DNA of 64,000 bases, from positions 279,360 through 343,359 of the forward strand of contig LSRX01000180.1 in assembly GCA_001939145.1 (NCBI GenBank). Reading direction: 5' to 3'. The position numbers and the translations under genes are program-made. Below are positions 11,483 to 37,239 of this stretch, in pieces. The notes under the pieces were generated by a model. The model had not been told where the DNA came from, searched no databases, and was given only the letters and a program-made list of their open reading frames with translations. Position 1 is the stretch's first letter, and each line of letters begins with the position of its first letter. The stretch comes from Symbiodinium microadriaticum. Lineage: Eukaryota > Sar > Dinophyceae > Suessiales > Symbiodiniaceae.

Positions 11483-12440
11483 GTGAGTTCCGTCTCATCC
11501 GCAAAACTGGAATCATCACATGTTTGTATATGTGAGTACATATATAAATAAATAAATAAATAAAAAATATATATATATATATATATCTATCACTTCCACT
11601 TTCAAGGCACAGAGTCCAAGTCGGACGCATTAATTAAAGCCCCACCTGAAAGAGGCGGTGGGCCCCCCATGGCACCTCGGGATTTTTAGGGCCTCCCCTG
11701 AAAGGCCTCAACAGCCGGCAATCCTTACTGGTTTTCCGGGTATCACATAAATCCGGCCATGCAGGAAAAGCTTCGCCATGCGCCTGCAAGGAAAAGCTGG
11801 CCTAACCTCTCAGCCGCTCCCCGGACTGGCGGGACAAACACTACCTGCCCGACAAAACCTTGAGCCTATTACTCCAGGAGTGGGGGGAGGCAAGCTACAA
11901 GGCAAACCCCACATGGTTGTTTCAAACGAACCATGCCCACTCCAACATGCGCGCCATGTACAGTGACAATGTATGTACAGACACGCAAGAAGAGACTTAA
12001 GTTTGTTAGCACGTTTCAGGTTGATAATCCAGATGCCCTCGCCTGACGAACCCCTGTTCTGCTCGATGATGCACGGCTGGAAAGCCGGCGCGTTCTTGAA
12101 GCCAGCCACAAAATCCTCTGCCGTGCCTTGATCTGTTGGCTTGTCGGCGACCCCCCTTCCCCGTGGGGATGTATGTATGTATGTATGTATGTATGTATGT
12201 ATGTATGTATGTATATATGTATGTATGTATGTATGTATGTGTATATATATATATATATATACACATGTACGTACTTGTGTGTGTGTGTGTTTATTTGCTT
12301 GTTCGCCCGTACTTCTTGATTTCTCTCGGTCTTGATATTGGGACATGTTGCCTTCGCGATGATCGCTCTGCATGCTGTGTGTATATTGCTTGCTAACCGA
12401 GTTCTTGCTACACAACAGTGTCATCCTGGTGTTGCCATGT
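11483..12440. other. Spacer upstream of beta-tubulin, with microsatellites
   Basis: AT-rich TAAATAAA/TATATA repeats lie at 11540-11590, and a TATG run followed by TA and TG dinucleotides at 12170-12290. The rest is unique sequence in which I see no exon. It separates coiled-coil gene A from the tubulin gene on the same strand. Confidence 0.6.
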
Positions 12441-12444
12441 ACGT

Positions 12445-12456
12445 TTTTGGCTCAAG
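12445..12456 (+). other. Possible relict DinoSL upstream of beta-tubulin
   Basis: TTTTGGCTCAAG is an exact 12-nt match to the 3' half of the dinoflagellate spliced leader and ends 46 nt before the tubulin ATG. The preceding nine bases match only weakly. Relict leaders just upstream of genes are known in dinoflagellates, from reinsertion of trans-spliced mRNA. A chance match of 12 nt somewhere in 64 kb is roughly a one percent event, and the position makes chance less likely. A usable trans-splice acceptor AG lies at 12499-12500. Confidence 0.45.
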
Positions 12457-12502
12457 CACGCCTGACACATCAGCATCCGTGCCCTCTGTTTCCTGTGAAG
12501 CC

Positions 12503-26217
<13,715 letters not shown>

Positions 26218-26640
26218 GACTCTTGATGGGTAGGGTTCCTCAAATTCAAAACTAGGCCCGGCCTGACGTCTGAGTCATGCAGGCACAGATGGTCAGACCT
26301 TCTGAAGATGCAACTCTCGCGATGCGGCCAGGGCGAATTTAACCTTTGCGTGGGCTGTCAAGAAGATCTTGAAAGCAGTCGACTGAACATATCTGAAGGT
26401 CACGACCTCGCAGCTGCTGGACGACAGCTGGTATGTATAGCCAGTTGTGACAAAAGTGCATCCAGGTCAATTCGTCTCAACCGGCCGTAACCCACTGTTA
26501 CTGCTTCTTCTCGCAGGATCGTGCTTCTGGCCGTGGGCGCCAACTACAACTTTCACTGCTGCTGCTGCTGCTGCTGCTCGTGCAAGCTCTGCTACCAAGA
26601 CTAGCTAAGCGCCGCTAAGAGTTGCGTGCTCATGTTCTGC
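26218..26640. other. Tubulin 3' flank
   Basis: Unique sequence after the tubulin stop, with a short CTG run at 26557-26580. No exon and no AATAAA signal stands out; dinoflagellate genes usually lack one. Confidence 0.6.
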
Positions 26641-26649
26641 TGCACTTCT

Positions 26650-26663
26650 GCCGCCACCACCAC

Positions 26664-26700
<37 letters not shown>

Positions 26701-26993
26701 ACCACCACCACCACCACCACCACCANNNNNNNNNNNNNNNNNNNNNNNNNNNNNNNNNNNNNNNNNNNNNNNNNNNNNNNNNNNNNNNNNNNNNNNNNNN
26801 NNNNNNNNNNNNNNNNNNNNNNNNNNNNNNNNNNNNNNNNNNNNNNNNNNNNNNNNNNNNNNNNNNNNNNNNNNNNNNNNNNNNNNNNNNNNNNNNNNNN
26901 NNNNNNNNNNNNNNNNNNNNNNNNNNNNNNNNNNNNNNNNNNNNNNNNNNNNNNNNNNNNNNNNNNNNNACTACTACTACTACTACGACTACG

Positions 26994-27049
<56 letters not shown>

Positions 27050-27110
27050 CACGACCACCCCCACCACCACCACCACCACCACCACCACCACCACCGCCAC
27101 CTCCACGTCC
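26650..27110. repeat. CAC/CCG and CTA trinucleotide array with assembly gap
   Basis: CAC and GCC triplets run to 26725, followed by 244 undetermined bases (26726-26969), then CTA/CGA and CAC triplets to about 27105. The gap sits inside the array, so its true length is unknown. Confidence 0.95.
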
Positions 27111-27288
27111 ACCAGCACGATCATCAGCAGCGCTATGATTAAGATCAGCTTTGTTATATCATCACAAAATTGTAGGCAGCAACCCCACTGCCATCTCCGT
27201 TTGATCATGTATGTTTGCATCCTATCCGATCGCTCATTTTCCTCTTCACTGTCGCCGATCCCCTGCGAATTTTACTCCTTCTGCACAG

Positions 27289-29062
27289 GCTCGTGCAAGA
27301 TGCCGCGTCTGACGAAGCTTTGCGCAGACTGGCCCAGCTCGAGGAGAGTTGGTGGTGTAGCTTTAGGGACGGTGCCGGGCACCAACAAGACTTGCAAGAA
27401 ACGGAAACTACTGAGACTACTTCATGCCTAATCATGCAGGATCTTCGGAAGGCGGATAGTTGTTTGGCGTCTCGTGCGGCCTCATTGTGGCCGCAACGAT
27501 GAAGCATGCATCCTTTGTGTTTGCTCCGCCGAGGAGGAATTACTTCAAAGACGAGCGGCAGAGGTGCAGGATGAGCCGCGGAGTCCTCAATGGCCGAGGG
27601 CACGGCGATGTCCATTCCCACAATGCACAATGCACAGCAACATGAAGTGATGGCAGCAGGAACATGGCCATGGCACCAAAACGAATGGCTCCCCCAATGC
27701 TGCTATAATTATATCCTAGGATCTGTTCTGCCTAGACAACAAGGTGGCCCCTGAGCTGTTTTGAGGGCCCTGTCTCACGAAAATCCGCACACTCTGAAGC
27801 CGGCGAGGCCTGCAACTCCTAGAATGCTATGGCTACAAGTAGCCCCTAGAATCCCTAAGCTTTACAACCCTGAACCCTACTAGTGTAGTAGCCGTAGCCT
27901 CTATAATATTTAATATGGGTCAGGGCGGGTATGGCTAATAGGGCCCCTGAAAGCCCCTGATGTGCCCCAAAACTTTTGTAGCATGTTGTAGTCATGAAGG
28001 CGATGGCCCCCATATCACCCATGATAGCAATGGTCACTGGTGAGATGCCTGAAGATACCACGTCTGCAAAGGCAAGTGCCAGAATGGAAGATGAAGGAAA
28101 CCCTCCAACGGATGGCAGAGCTGGAGGACAGAATTCTGGGTCCTGCTTTGTAGTGAGAAGTTTAGTGAGGTTTTGCGAAAGCGCCATGATGCGAACTGTT
28201 GCTAGCTGTCTGGCGACAGGAGATGACAAAGAAGCAAGAGGACAAAGCTATCGAAGACTCGTCTGCGCCCAAGGCTACTGGAGTCCATGTGCAGGACACT
28301 TTGCAACTGTCATCTGCAGCTGGGTATGGGCAGGTGCTGCTTCGGTTTCAAGGGAGGAGTTAAGGAAGACGTTCTCCTGGTGGTGCTTCTCGAGCAAGCT
28401 CAGCCGATGTTTGCGGTGCCGGCTTGTTCCTGGCGTAGGCTGAGGAGGAGGAGGCGCAATAGGATAGTAGGCCACTTGGTGAGAGAAGCCTGATCACCAG
28501 AGGTCGGCTGTGACTGATGTCAGCACATTCAAACACCAGGCCTTGTGAAATGTTGTGCGGCCAGATTCCTGCCCAACCCTTTCTCAAGCCCCAGCTGCGA
28601 TCCACAAATTTTCTTCGCCGCAATCTGATTGTGATTTAGTTCGATCCAGCTGTACATTCCTCGGTGCAGACGCATTGTTTGAGTCTTGTTGCAAGAACTT
28701 TCTCCTTCAACAACAATGCTGTAGTAGATGCATAGTAGGTCATGCCCGGTCATGCGCCGTTCACAACAAGCTTTTCGATGCGCAGATGTGCCGATCAGTA
28801 TCCTGAGCCAGAATTCCGAAGTCCTGTTGCCTAGAATTTTCTTGCTGCTCCACCCTAAACTCTTCAACCCTCCACCTTACACCAGATCCTGCCCCCTCGA
28901 AACATGCAGCCCAGTATCTAGTCCATGTGAATCCCCAAGCAAGGCGAGTCTGGACTGCAAAGTTGTCCGAAGCCTCCGACAAGATCCGGGAGCTCGAGGA
29001 GGGCCCAGGGGATCCCAGGGGGTTCTTAAACTTTGCTGCTGCTGCTGGCTGCTACAGCTGGC

Positions 29063-29106
<44 letters not shown>

Positions 29107-32100
29107 TTGTGGTTGTGGTTGTCGTGCTTGCTGTCGTGTTTCTGGCGGCTGTTGGTTGTTAGTTTGTCATTTGCGGTTGCGTTGTGGTTGCGCTCGTTGT
29201 GGTCGTCATTGTCATTGTGGTGGTGGTGGTGGTGGTGGTGGTGGTGGTGGTGGTGGTGGTGGTGGTGGTCCTAGTCGTTGTTGCCATCGTCAGCTTCGAG
29301 TTCGCTTTGGAGCCGCTTTGGTGGAAGCTCAGAGCTTGAGTTCAGGCAGTGGAGGGGGGACATCAAGAAAGGCTGAGAAAGCTACATTCTGTGCGCATCA
29401 GTGTTGAAAGCTTCGTGCCCCTATGGTTGGGACTGAGGCTTTAGTTCGGCTCGGTCTTGGACATTGGCCTTCAGCGCTGCTGCAACACCTTCAGCTTTAA
29501 ATGGCATGCACGTTTGACCGCGTGGAACTCCCTCCAATGCTCAAGTAAGCTGCCTGCGGGCGTCACCGGCTTGACTATGCCTTTCTTCTTCTTCTTCTTC
29601 TGATTGCTGTCATCGGTGTTCTGTTTGTTCCTCTTTCTCCAGGTGGTTTCGCTTTTGCTATATGGCTTCCATGGTTGGCAGCGCCGCCTTAGTCTCATTG
29701 TCAGGAGGCAGTGGCGCAGGGAGAGGCGCAGCACGCCGAAGCGCTGCCAGGGGCTTGGTCCTAAACCCGTTAGGATTTAGGGTTTGGGGGCGCTAAACTC
29801 CAATATAACCAACCCGATGAACGAAGACCAGTATGTCTGCCTGGTGTTTTCTGAGAGTGAGTGTCAAAACCCCAAAACCCGAAAGAGAAGCTGCCGATCG
29901 AGGCAGTTTCTGGTTGAGTCCATTCACAGCTAACTGTACATGGCGACCTCTCTATCTCAGATATGCGAGATTGGAGATAGACCTGAACCCTCAACCCCTG
30001 GAGCCAATAAACTCCGAGACTAAACACCCCGTCATCCTTCAATGGAACCACCACCATACGCGGGGAAGAGGCGTCGGCTTGCGGGAAGAAGGAAGCTGTT
30101 CAAACAAAAGTTTTGTCGGTGCTTGGTCTAGGGCCTAGGGTTACGGGTTCAGAGCAATTGCAATATTGCTACGATCTGCAACCTGGCCGAGGTTCAGACC
30201 TTGCCAACAATCTGATAGGAAATCCTACGTTTGCAAGGTTTACAGTCGGGTCCCAGATAGTGACAGTATGCGAGTTTGTGCGCAATCTCCAAAATGCAGG
30301 GTACCCGCAAGCATTGTCGAAACACCTGAAGCCCAGAACACCCCAACGCCGGAGAGCCTAAAGTCTTTAGCCCCTCCCGTGCCAAAGGCGGAAGCTGTAC
30401 GCCGAGAAGGAGCTTCACGTCTTAGTCGTTCTCCAAGGTTCTCCAAGGTAGAAGGTTGGAAGCTGGTGACTCGCAGATGCATGTGTCTTACATGTACGTA
30501 GTGCAACTACGTAGTCGTATGGTGACGATGATGCAGATGGCAGAAGAAGAGATTCAGGCTTGGGGTAAGGAGGGTGTCAGGCTTCAGGCTTGACGACCGG
30601 ACCCAGGAAGTCATCGGGCATATAACCTCGGTTTCCGCCGAGATCTTCAGACATGTTCCAGCTCTCATCAGACTGAAACATCGAGCGCAGGTAGGATGTC
30701 GATGAACGGCTTTCGCTGAGGTTCTCTGTTGCAGCTGGAGAACAGGACGCATGATGGCCGCGATCGATTTTTGGCCCAAACTCTTTCCACAGCCCCTGCA
30801 GGGGCTGTGTTGACAGCCCCGGGGCTGTGACGAGTCAGAGGGTAGGGGGGAGGGCTGCGGCTGTTGTTTGCAATGGTGCCCGAGGGGCTAACGTGCAAGA
30901 GTCTTGACAGCATTCGAGCTGATCATATCCGTCATATCCGCAGTGACGCGATTGACGGCGGTTTGGGGTTCAAATGCTTCGTTCCCTTGTGGAGACATCT
31001 TGCGAGATTGAGCTTACTCGGACAGCTAAGCAGCAGTGCCGCACACGGTTGCCACCGCAACAGCGGCATCTACTCGTACTGAAGAGATGTTGTTGAGCTC
31101 TCAGTATACATTTCTTCAGAAAGGCCAAAAACGCAACCCTAAGCTCTGTCAGCTTCTCTGTAATACCGCAAGTCCAGCTCAGTCGGGGTCTGATAAAACT
31201 AATCCCCTGAGAAACCCCGCAAAGATGTGCTAGGATAGACTCCGAAACCATATGAGACCCATATACTAACTGCGATGAACCGTAAAACTCGGATAGAGCG
31301 CTATAGCCCCATAAAATATACAACAGCACAAAGGGCTCTTCTCTCTGGTACAGCCCCTAAATTGCATTCGCCTGAGCAGGAGAAGATCACGGGTGAGTGC
31401 AATCTTTTCAAGCTTAAGCTGCTCTTTTAAGGAAGGGGTACCTTGCTTAAAATGCTTAAAGGCTTCCCCAAAGTGTCCATGTACCTATCAGGTACGTGTT
31501 TTTCGGTCAACGTAAACTAGATACAGTAGGCACATGGACCTAGATCCCAAGCGGTCTTCGAGTTCTACTCGAAGCCCTAAACCCTTGAATAGAAACCCAA
31601 ACACACTTAGAGTGTTAGCCAGGAACACATTCTTTGACGTCGTGGAAGAGGGGTCAGAGACACGGGAGGGACCGGCGACGTGCCCTCCTAGCAGTGATGG
31701 AAGCTGGGCATCGATCAGCGTTGCTCTCAAGGTTAACATCGGGCTTGCTATGAAGGTTGTTAAATGGGGTTCTATGCCAAGGCGGGTTACTTCAAGGATG
31801 CTAAAAGGAGGTCTGACGCACGAACGGCTTGGACCTCGAAATCCTTAAATCCTGAACCCTTACACACGATAGACCCTAAAACGCAAAGCCCTGAAACTCC
31901 AAACCCTAAAACCCTAAACTCCTTAAGCGTATTCGCAGCAGCTCTTCGGAAAGGGGAGTTAGTGACGTATGCAAGGGGACAATACATCCCAAAAGGTTTC
32001 CTGAGGTGATATCATCGAAAATACTTTCCCCTGCATCTGCAGCTTCTGCCTTCAATGGCGTGATGCAGAGGGTGGCTTCTTTTGCTTGTGGTTTGTACGG

Positions 32101-32794
32101 CTTCTGGTGTGTGCTCTCTGTGTGTGTGTGTGTGCTGTGAGCCGTCTTGGTGGTTCGAACTGCAGCTGCCGCCAACGGCCATACCCCTCATCCAACACAG
32201 AGGCCTCAATGAGGGTGATTTTTCCCTGGAGTAGTCGGGGACTATATGGGGATACTATGACTAAACCCAACACCTGGATTTGCAACGGAAGCGCTCCAGA
32301 AGCTTCTGATTCTTCAATCCATGAAGCCTCCGAGGATGGTGGTGGCCCACAAGTTCCATGGGTTCGGCCACTTGGGGGCATGTAGCCACCTTCATAGTAG
32401 ATGTTACTGCCTGTGTCTTGTTTGCAGTGCGAGTCGGCGCTGCATTTCATATGGACCAGGCCAATTCACCGCTGTCGGGTTGCCTGCGGGCATGAGAATT
32501 TGGATCTCGGGAGTTACGGGCTCCAGAAGTTGTATGCGTGCACGTTGGCATTACTCGACCGGGCTTGTCCAGTGTTGGCAGATTAGTCCTTGCGCTCTTG
32601 GTCGGTCTTGTGCATTCTGGACGGGGAACTGTAGCAGCATCCTTGTTGTGCATGCTTGCCACCATACATTGAGCAACATTTTCCGACGATAGTCTGGCAT
32701 GGTACTGCCAATCCGGAGAGGTGGATTTATCTATGGATTGAGCTATGCTCCTGTAGAAGGGCTGCAAGAGGAAGACATGAAGAAGAGAGAACGG
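27289..32794 (+). CDS. Multi-exon coiled-coil protein, upstream exons (gene B)
   Basis: Short exon candidates with dinoflagellate splice sites: 27289-27343 (LVQDAASDEALRRLAQLE, GA donor), 27440-about 27500 (DLRKADSCLASRAAS), 27534-27563 (EELLQRRAAE, GT donor), 28097-28126 (ETLQRMAELE, GA donor), 28220-28273 (EMTKKQEDKAIEDSSAPK, GC donor), about 28944-28997 (RVWTAKLSEASDKIRELEE), about 29705-29740 (EAVAQGEAQHAE), about 30388-30408 (AEAVRRE) and 32771-32794 (EDMKKRER, GC donor). Most are phase 0 at both ends and charged with heptad-like spacing. The last joins in phase to the large final exon at 32814. The function is unknown: a coiled-coil scaffold is the most that can be said. Some exons may be chance, and others are surely missed. 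Confidence 0.45.
29060..29275 (+). repeat. CTG array and GGT array
   Basis: CTG/GCT triplets at 29036-29103, GTT/GTG-rich sequence, then an uninterrupted GGT run at about 29217-29270. The GGT strand could form G-quadruplexes. The poly-L, poly-C, poly-W and poly-G frames here are not genes. Confidence 0.9.
31840..31925. repeat. CCCTAAA-type cluster
   Basis: Degenerate CCTAAACC/CCCTGAA words on the C-rich strand. Smaller clusters lie near 29765-29785 and 31575-31590. Confidence 0.7.
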
Positions 32795-32813
32795 GCTACG
32801 GCTACCTGCTAAG

Positions 32814-33524
32814 GATGGCAGCCGCGACCGAAGCTTGCCCTCGAGCCCAACCACGCCGTTTGATCTTCCCATCACTGACAAAACAGCCATTCTAAGGACC
32901 CCAAGCTGGTTCGGCGACACCTCCCCAGTCGCTCAAACAAACTTTCTAAGCACACCGAACTGGTTGGAGGACCTGGTTCCGCCGCCCTCCTCCAGCCAAA
33001 TAATTCCCCCTTTGAGCACGCCGGATTGGATGGATGATGAGATGCCAGCATATGCCAAGCTGCCAAGCTTCGACACCAGAGTGCCCAGTCTTCCCAGACG
33101 CTCAGCAACCCCGAGCTCCGGCGATGGCCGCACCCCCACGGCAGAGGGCAGCACACGGCGCACCCCGGACCCCTTCGATGACACCCCGAGTCCACCATTG
33201 GACATGCAGTTTTCCAACTCGAGCAGCCGCTTCGTGCAGCTGCTCGCCGGGGCTGAAGCAGAGGAGACGCAAAGCAAGCGAGAGGCTGTGGAACGTCAGC
33301 GCGCGATCAGCCAGCCCATGGATGCCCCACCCAACCCGGGCCCGGGAAACTGGGCACGGCCTTTGATCAAGCCACCGGTACTCTTGGCCACAGCTGCCCC
33401 CCAGAACGAGGCTCCAGGACCGACAGGACCCTACCCACCCTTCGGCGCCGGATCCCACATGCCCCCACCGATGCCTGTGCCACTACCGCAGATGCCACTT
33501 GGTCTACGTTTCGGGGCGTCCTAG
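32814..33524 (+). CDS. Proline-rich C-terminal exon with three W motifs (end of gene B)
   Basis: An open frame of 236 codons starts at an AG|G acceptor (AAG before 32814) with DGSRDRSLPSSP and ends at TAG. It is much more GC-rich than its flanks and rich in P, S, T and acidic residues, so probably disordered. Near the start a motif occurs three times at short intervals: LRTPSWFGD, LSTPNWLED and LSTPDWMDD (consensus L-x-TP-x-W-x-x-D). A charged stretch (AEAEETQSKREAVERQRA) follows, then a proline-rich tail ending LPLGLRFGAS-like. The W motifs could be short docking peptides for a partner protein, which is inference. The exon continues in phase from 32771-32794. I recognise no family. Confidence 0.65.
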   Translation, partial: DGSRDRSLPSSPTTPFDLPITDKTAILRTPSWFGDTSPVAQTNFLSTPNWLEDLVPPPSSSQIIPPLSTPDWMDDEMPAYAKLPSFDTRVPSLPRRSATPSSGDGRTPTAEGSTRRTPDPFDDTPSPPLDMQFSNSSSRFVQLLAGAEAEETQSKREAVERQRAISQPMDAPPNPGPGNWARPLIKPPVLLATAAPQNEAPGPTGPYPPFGAGSHMPPPMPVPLPQMPLGLRFGAS

Positions 33525-33980
33525 GGATTTCAGGTTCAAGTCAAAGAGCGAAGATTCTGTTCAATAGTACATAGCCAATATAGCAAAATTGCAGGCTCTT
33601 TCGTTGCCCCAACCTATGCCAGCGTTTAAGCTTGATTTGGGGATCTATTAGCAGAAGTTCTGCATGGGCTTTTTGCGGTTGGTTGCGAACTTTATGCGCC
33701 GTCCGGGAGCTGTGAAAGTGAACCCCCAAAATGCAGCACGGGAAAGTCCGAAATGCCAGGAGAGTGGCATGAATTCGCCGGAATGATTGTGAACCCTCAA
33801 CCTTCAACTTTACCATACTTGCTACATCTACGCCGATTCTACGCCCTCTACAGCCTGTCCCAACAGCACTTCTTGGAGGATCGTTGGACTTAGTAAGCTA
33901 ACCCTATATGCTAAGTGCCCTGATCCTCCAAAGTTGACCCCTCGACCTTGGGTACTGCCCTCCGCAACAGCTGGATAATA
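33525..33980. other. Spacer after gene B
   Basis: Unique sequence with short overlapping frames on both strands and no recognisable exon. Confidence 0.5.
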
Positions 33981-33984
33981 TGTA

Positions 33985-34037
33985 CACACACACACATATA
34001 TATATATAGACACACACATACACACAAAAAGAGAGAG

Positions 34038-34073
<36 letters not shown>

Positions 34074-34125
34074 CGATAGATCGATAGATCGATAGATCGA
34101 TAGATCGATAGATCGATAGCTCTTA
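33985..34125. repeat. CA / GATA / GATAGATC microsatellite
   Basis: CA and TA dinucleotides, a GA run, then GATA tetramers that change to a regular GATAGATC octamer (about 34072-34120) containing repeated GATC and ATCGAT palindromes. Confidence 0.93.
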
Positions 34126-34129
34126 GTAT

Positions 34130-34720
34130 GACCCTCAACCCTGAACCCTAAAACATACCTAAACCCTAAGCCCGAAGAGCCCTGATATAGACTGCTACAG
34201 ACTGCGGGGGGAGCACCCAACTTCCAGCGAGTGCTGAAACCCCAAAACCCCGAACCCTACACCCTAAACCCTAAAACCCTGAACCCTACCTTGCCTGCAT
34301 TGTGCGAGTGTGAGAGTCGAAACCCTAAAACCCATGCCAGTCTGACAGGTCCCAGTAGCAATCTCAGACGCTTGAAGCCATGCCTGCATGAGCGAGCATG
34401 TGAGTCGAAACCCCATAACCCTAAAACCCAAACCCTAAAACCCTAAACCCCAAACCTTAAAACACTAAACCCTAAAACCCTGAACCGTAAACTCTACACC
34501 CTAAACCCTCAACCGCCCTCAACCGAATCCCGGGCCCAGACCGCCTCACGGCTCGCTCCTCGGCGACCCGGGTCCAGGCCGCAACGGATACGTCGGCTTT
34601 ATGAAAAGAGCGGGTTTCTGGGGTTTGCATTTGGGGTTTGGGGAGGGTTTAGGGTTTCTGGGTTTGCATACTATAGGGTCCAGGGAGGGTTTAGGGTTTA
34701 GGAGTTTAGGCGTTGAGGGT
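34130..34720. repeat. Opposed CCCTAAA and TTTAGGG clusters
   Basis: CCCTAAA-type words at 34135-34510 on one strand and TTTAGGG-type words at 34620-34710 on the other, with about 100 bp of GC-rich unique DNA between. The heptamer arrays are thus arranged as an imperfect inverted repeat. Confidence 0.8.
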
Positions 34721-34773
34721 TGTCTTTTATGATAAGAGTGATAAGAAGGGTGAAGGTGGGCCTGAATCTTCAG

Positions 34774-36078
34774 GAAATGTCAGAAGAACATCACCTTGCA
34801 GAGGCAGCCCAGAAGCCTGCAGTTCCTTCAGAGCGTCACCCAGCATGGTTGCATAAAGCAGGGTATAAGTGTAAGAATGCATAAACGTCATATATGCAAA
34901 GCTAGAGCAAGCTCTTGCCAGCAATTGCCTGCTGAGATATATGGCTGCCGATACGCACACCGCTGATTGCACACCTTTACGACTCATCTGGTAATCTTTC
35001 CCGAAACTTGACTCGTGGTCGTCCGCCTTCAAGAAGTGCAGATCATGTGATGCCTTGCAAGTCCGAGTAAGTCCGCTGAGCGCTGGAACTCTGATCCTTG
35101 ATGTCCGAACCTTCGGGTCTCACTAAGAAGGGCTTGATGTTGTGATTCTACAGGGGCTCCATGCTATTATCGTAGCAAAAGAGGGTTGGGGATTCCCTAG
35201 CTAGACACCAAACCCCTGTTGCAGGATTTCGAGCGTTCGCACCATTCGACGAAGTCCCTCGGCCGGGCCTTGCGATTTGCTAAGGCTCAGTAACCAAGGC
35301 TGTCTTGACACTTCCCCAGAATTTCAGTTTGTCTGACGGCCTGCTGCGTTGGAACGGCCGCGCAGCGGCTTGCGCTTGAAGGTTGTGCTGGTTTGGCACA
35401 GGTTTTCCAAAACCGCTGTCCTGTGCCATCTACGAGCCTGACCAACCAGAAAACCAGGCAACTGGAGCCTTTGCCAAACAGCCTTCGCGATTACATTTGG
35501 TTTTTCTGTGTCACATTGTCACGGCTGTTGCTTTTGCTCTCTGCCACTGCAAAAACTTTAGTAGACATATCTGATAGCTAGAACGAGCAACTAGTATTAA
35601 CTATACCCTAAACCCTAAACCCTCGACCCTAGAAGTAACTACTAGTTCTCGTCCGCGCGTGTGTTCGCAGTGGTGGTTTTTCGCTCCCAGGTCTTCGGCG
35701 ACAGGCTGGGAAGATCGTCCCCTGACACGTCGGACGGGCTGCCGGTGTTTCTAAGCTAGGGCCTGACAGCCGAGGTCGTGCACTATGCAACTATACGTAA
35801 ATATGTATGTATGCATGCGTGTGTGTGTAAGTAAGTAAGTAAGTAAGCAAGTAAGTATGTATGTGATCTGTGTGTGTATATATATATATATATACAAATG
35901 TGTATATATATATATATATATATGCACACACACGCATTGTTAACACCTCCTTATCAAATGCCCAAGGTTGAAGATTCCTTACATAGGATTAGGAGTTTTC
36001 AGACCCCCAAAGAGGAGCAGGGCTGTGTCTCACCGCGAGGAATCGCCCCAACAGCTGCGGAAGAGCCTTGGACGGCAG
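34774..36078 (+). CDS. Isolated exon candidates
   Basis: 34774-34803 (EMSEEHHLAE, AG|G acceptor, GC donor) and 36040-36078 (ESPQQLRKSLGRQ, AG|G acceptor, GT donor) have the same size, phase and boundary style as the coiled-coil exons elsewhere. Nothing links them firmly to each other or to a named protein. Confidence 0.25.
35820..35935. repeat. GTAA and TA microsatellites
   Basis: GTAA tetramers at 35827-35860 followed by two TA runs. Confidence 0.9.
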
Positions 36079-36489
36079 GTCGGTGCCCAGGCCGGGGAGA
36101 CTAAGACCTTTGATCCAAAGCAGATCATTCCATCAAACCCTAAAAGCTACTTGGAGGACTCGAGAGCCCAAAACGCTGCTTGACAGATCGAAAGCACCGT
36201 GCAGCTGCATTTTCCCCTGTTTAACCCTGTGGGGGGGTGGGTGTTAGGGAGTTGACACGACGTCGCCTTGCAGCCATCCGCATGCATTCGCAGCTGTTTC
36301 CAAGTTTCGCAAGCACCCGCGAGTGTTCCAGGAGGTTCCTGCGAATTCGGCAAGCCAAAGGAAAATTATGCGAGCCGTGTGGAGGCGTGTCGCGTTAGGG
36401 TCGTGGCGGCAGTCAGCCCTGCCGTCCTCGTCGTTCTTACCGTCACGAAGCAGGGAAACAGCCTGACCTCCCAGAGAAATTGTAAAGCG

Positions 36490-36583
36490 ACTACGGCTAC
36501 TGCTACTCCTGCTGCTACTGCTACTGCTGCTGATCCTGCTACTGCTACTGCTACTGCTACTGCTACTGCTACTGCTACTGCTG

Positions 36584-36642
<59 letters not shown>

Positions 36643-36711
36643 GCCAGTCTCTACTACTACGACAACTCCTCCTCCTCCTCCTGCTGCTGCTGCTGCTGCT
36701 ACTACTACTAG

Positions 36712-36761
<50 letters not shown>

Positions 36762-36785
36762 GTACTCCTGATGCTGCTGCTGCTA
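36490..36785 (+). repeat. CTA/CTG trinucleotide array
   Basis: CTACTG and CTA triplets with short CTC and CTG blocks. Poly-T, poly-S and poly-V frames are repeat artefacts. Confidence 0.93.
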
Positions 36786-37009
36786 CTGCTGCCACCGGGC
36801 ATCAGAACGGGAACCATAACCGCAACAGGGACAACCATGACCCCAGCCGCAACACCAGCATCAGCACATGACTCTGAGTGAAACCTAGGGCTGGATGCAT
36901 CGGTTCTCCATTGCTTTCGCGATTTGTATCGAGTGTCTTTGACCGACGCCTTCGTGAACTCTGAGCTCTCCGACCGACCAGATACACCTTGTTTCACAGT
37001 GCTTGGATG

Positions 37010-37080
37010 TAGGGTTTCGGGTTTAGGGGTTGTGCTGGATGGCCATTCCCTAAACCCTAAACCCTAAACCTATTCATGCG
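37010..37080. repeat. TTTAGGG / CCCTAAA inverted pair
   Basis: GTTTAGGGGTTG on one strand lies within 40 bp of CCCTAAACCCTAAACCC on the other. Confidence 0.6.
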
Positions 37081-37239
37081 AACCTCGCCTGGCTGGTCCG
37101 AGTTGTGAGAGCGTAAACCTATTCTAGAAGCTACAAACCCAAATCTCGGTTTCAATGCCAGGCCTGCAGGTGGCCTAAACCCTAAGTCCTCAGAGCCCGG
37201 TGCCTGGGAGGTTCCGAAACCCAAAGAGCCGAAATCGCC

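Noticed and set aside
32656..32895. 79-codon frame overlapping the start of the proline-rich exon
   Set aside because: It is a different frame from the 236-codon exon; only the small piece 32771-32794 has matching splice sites and phase.
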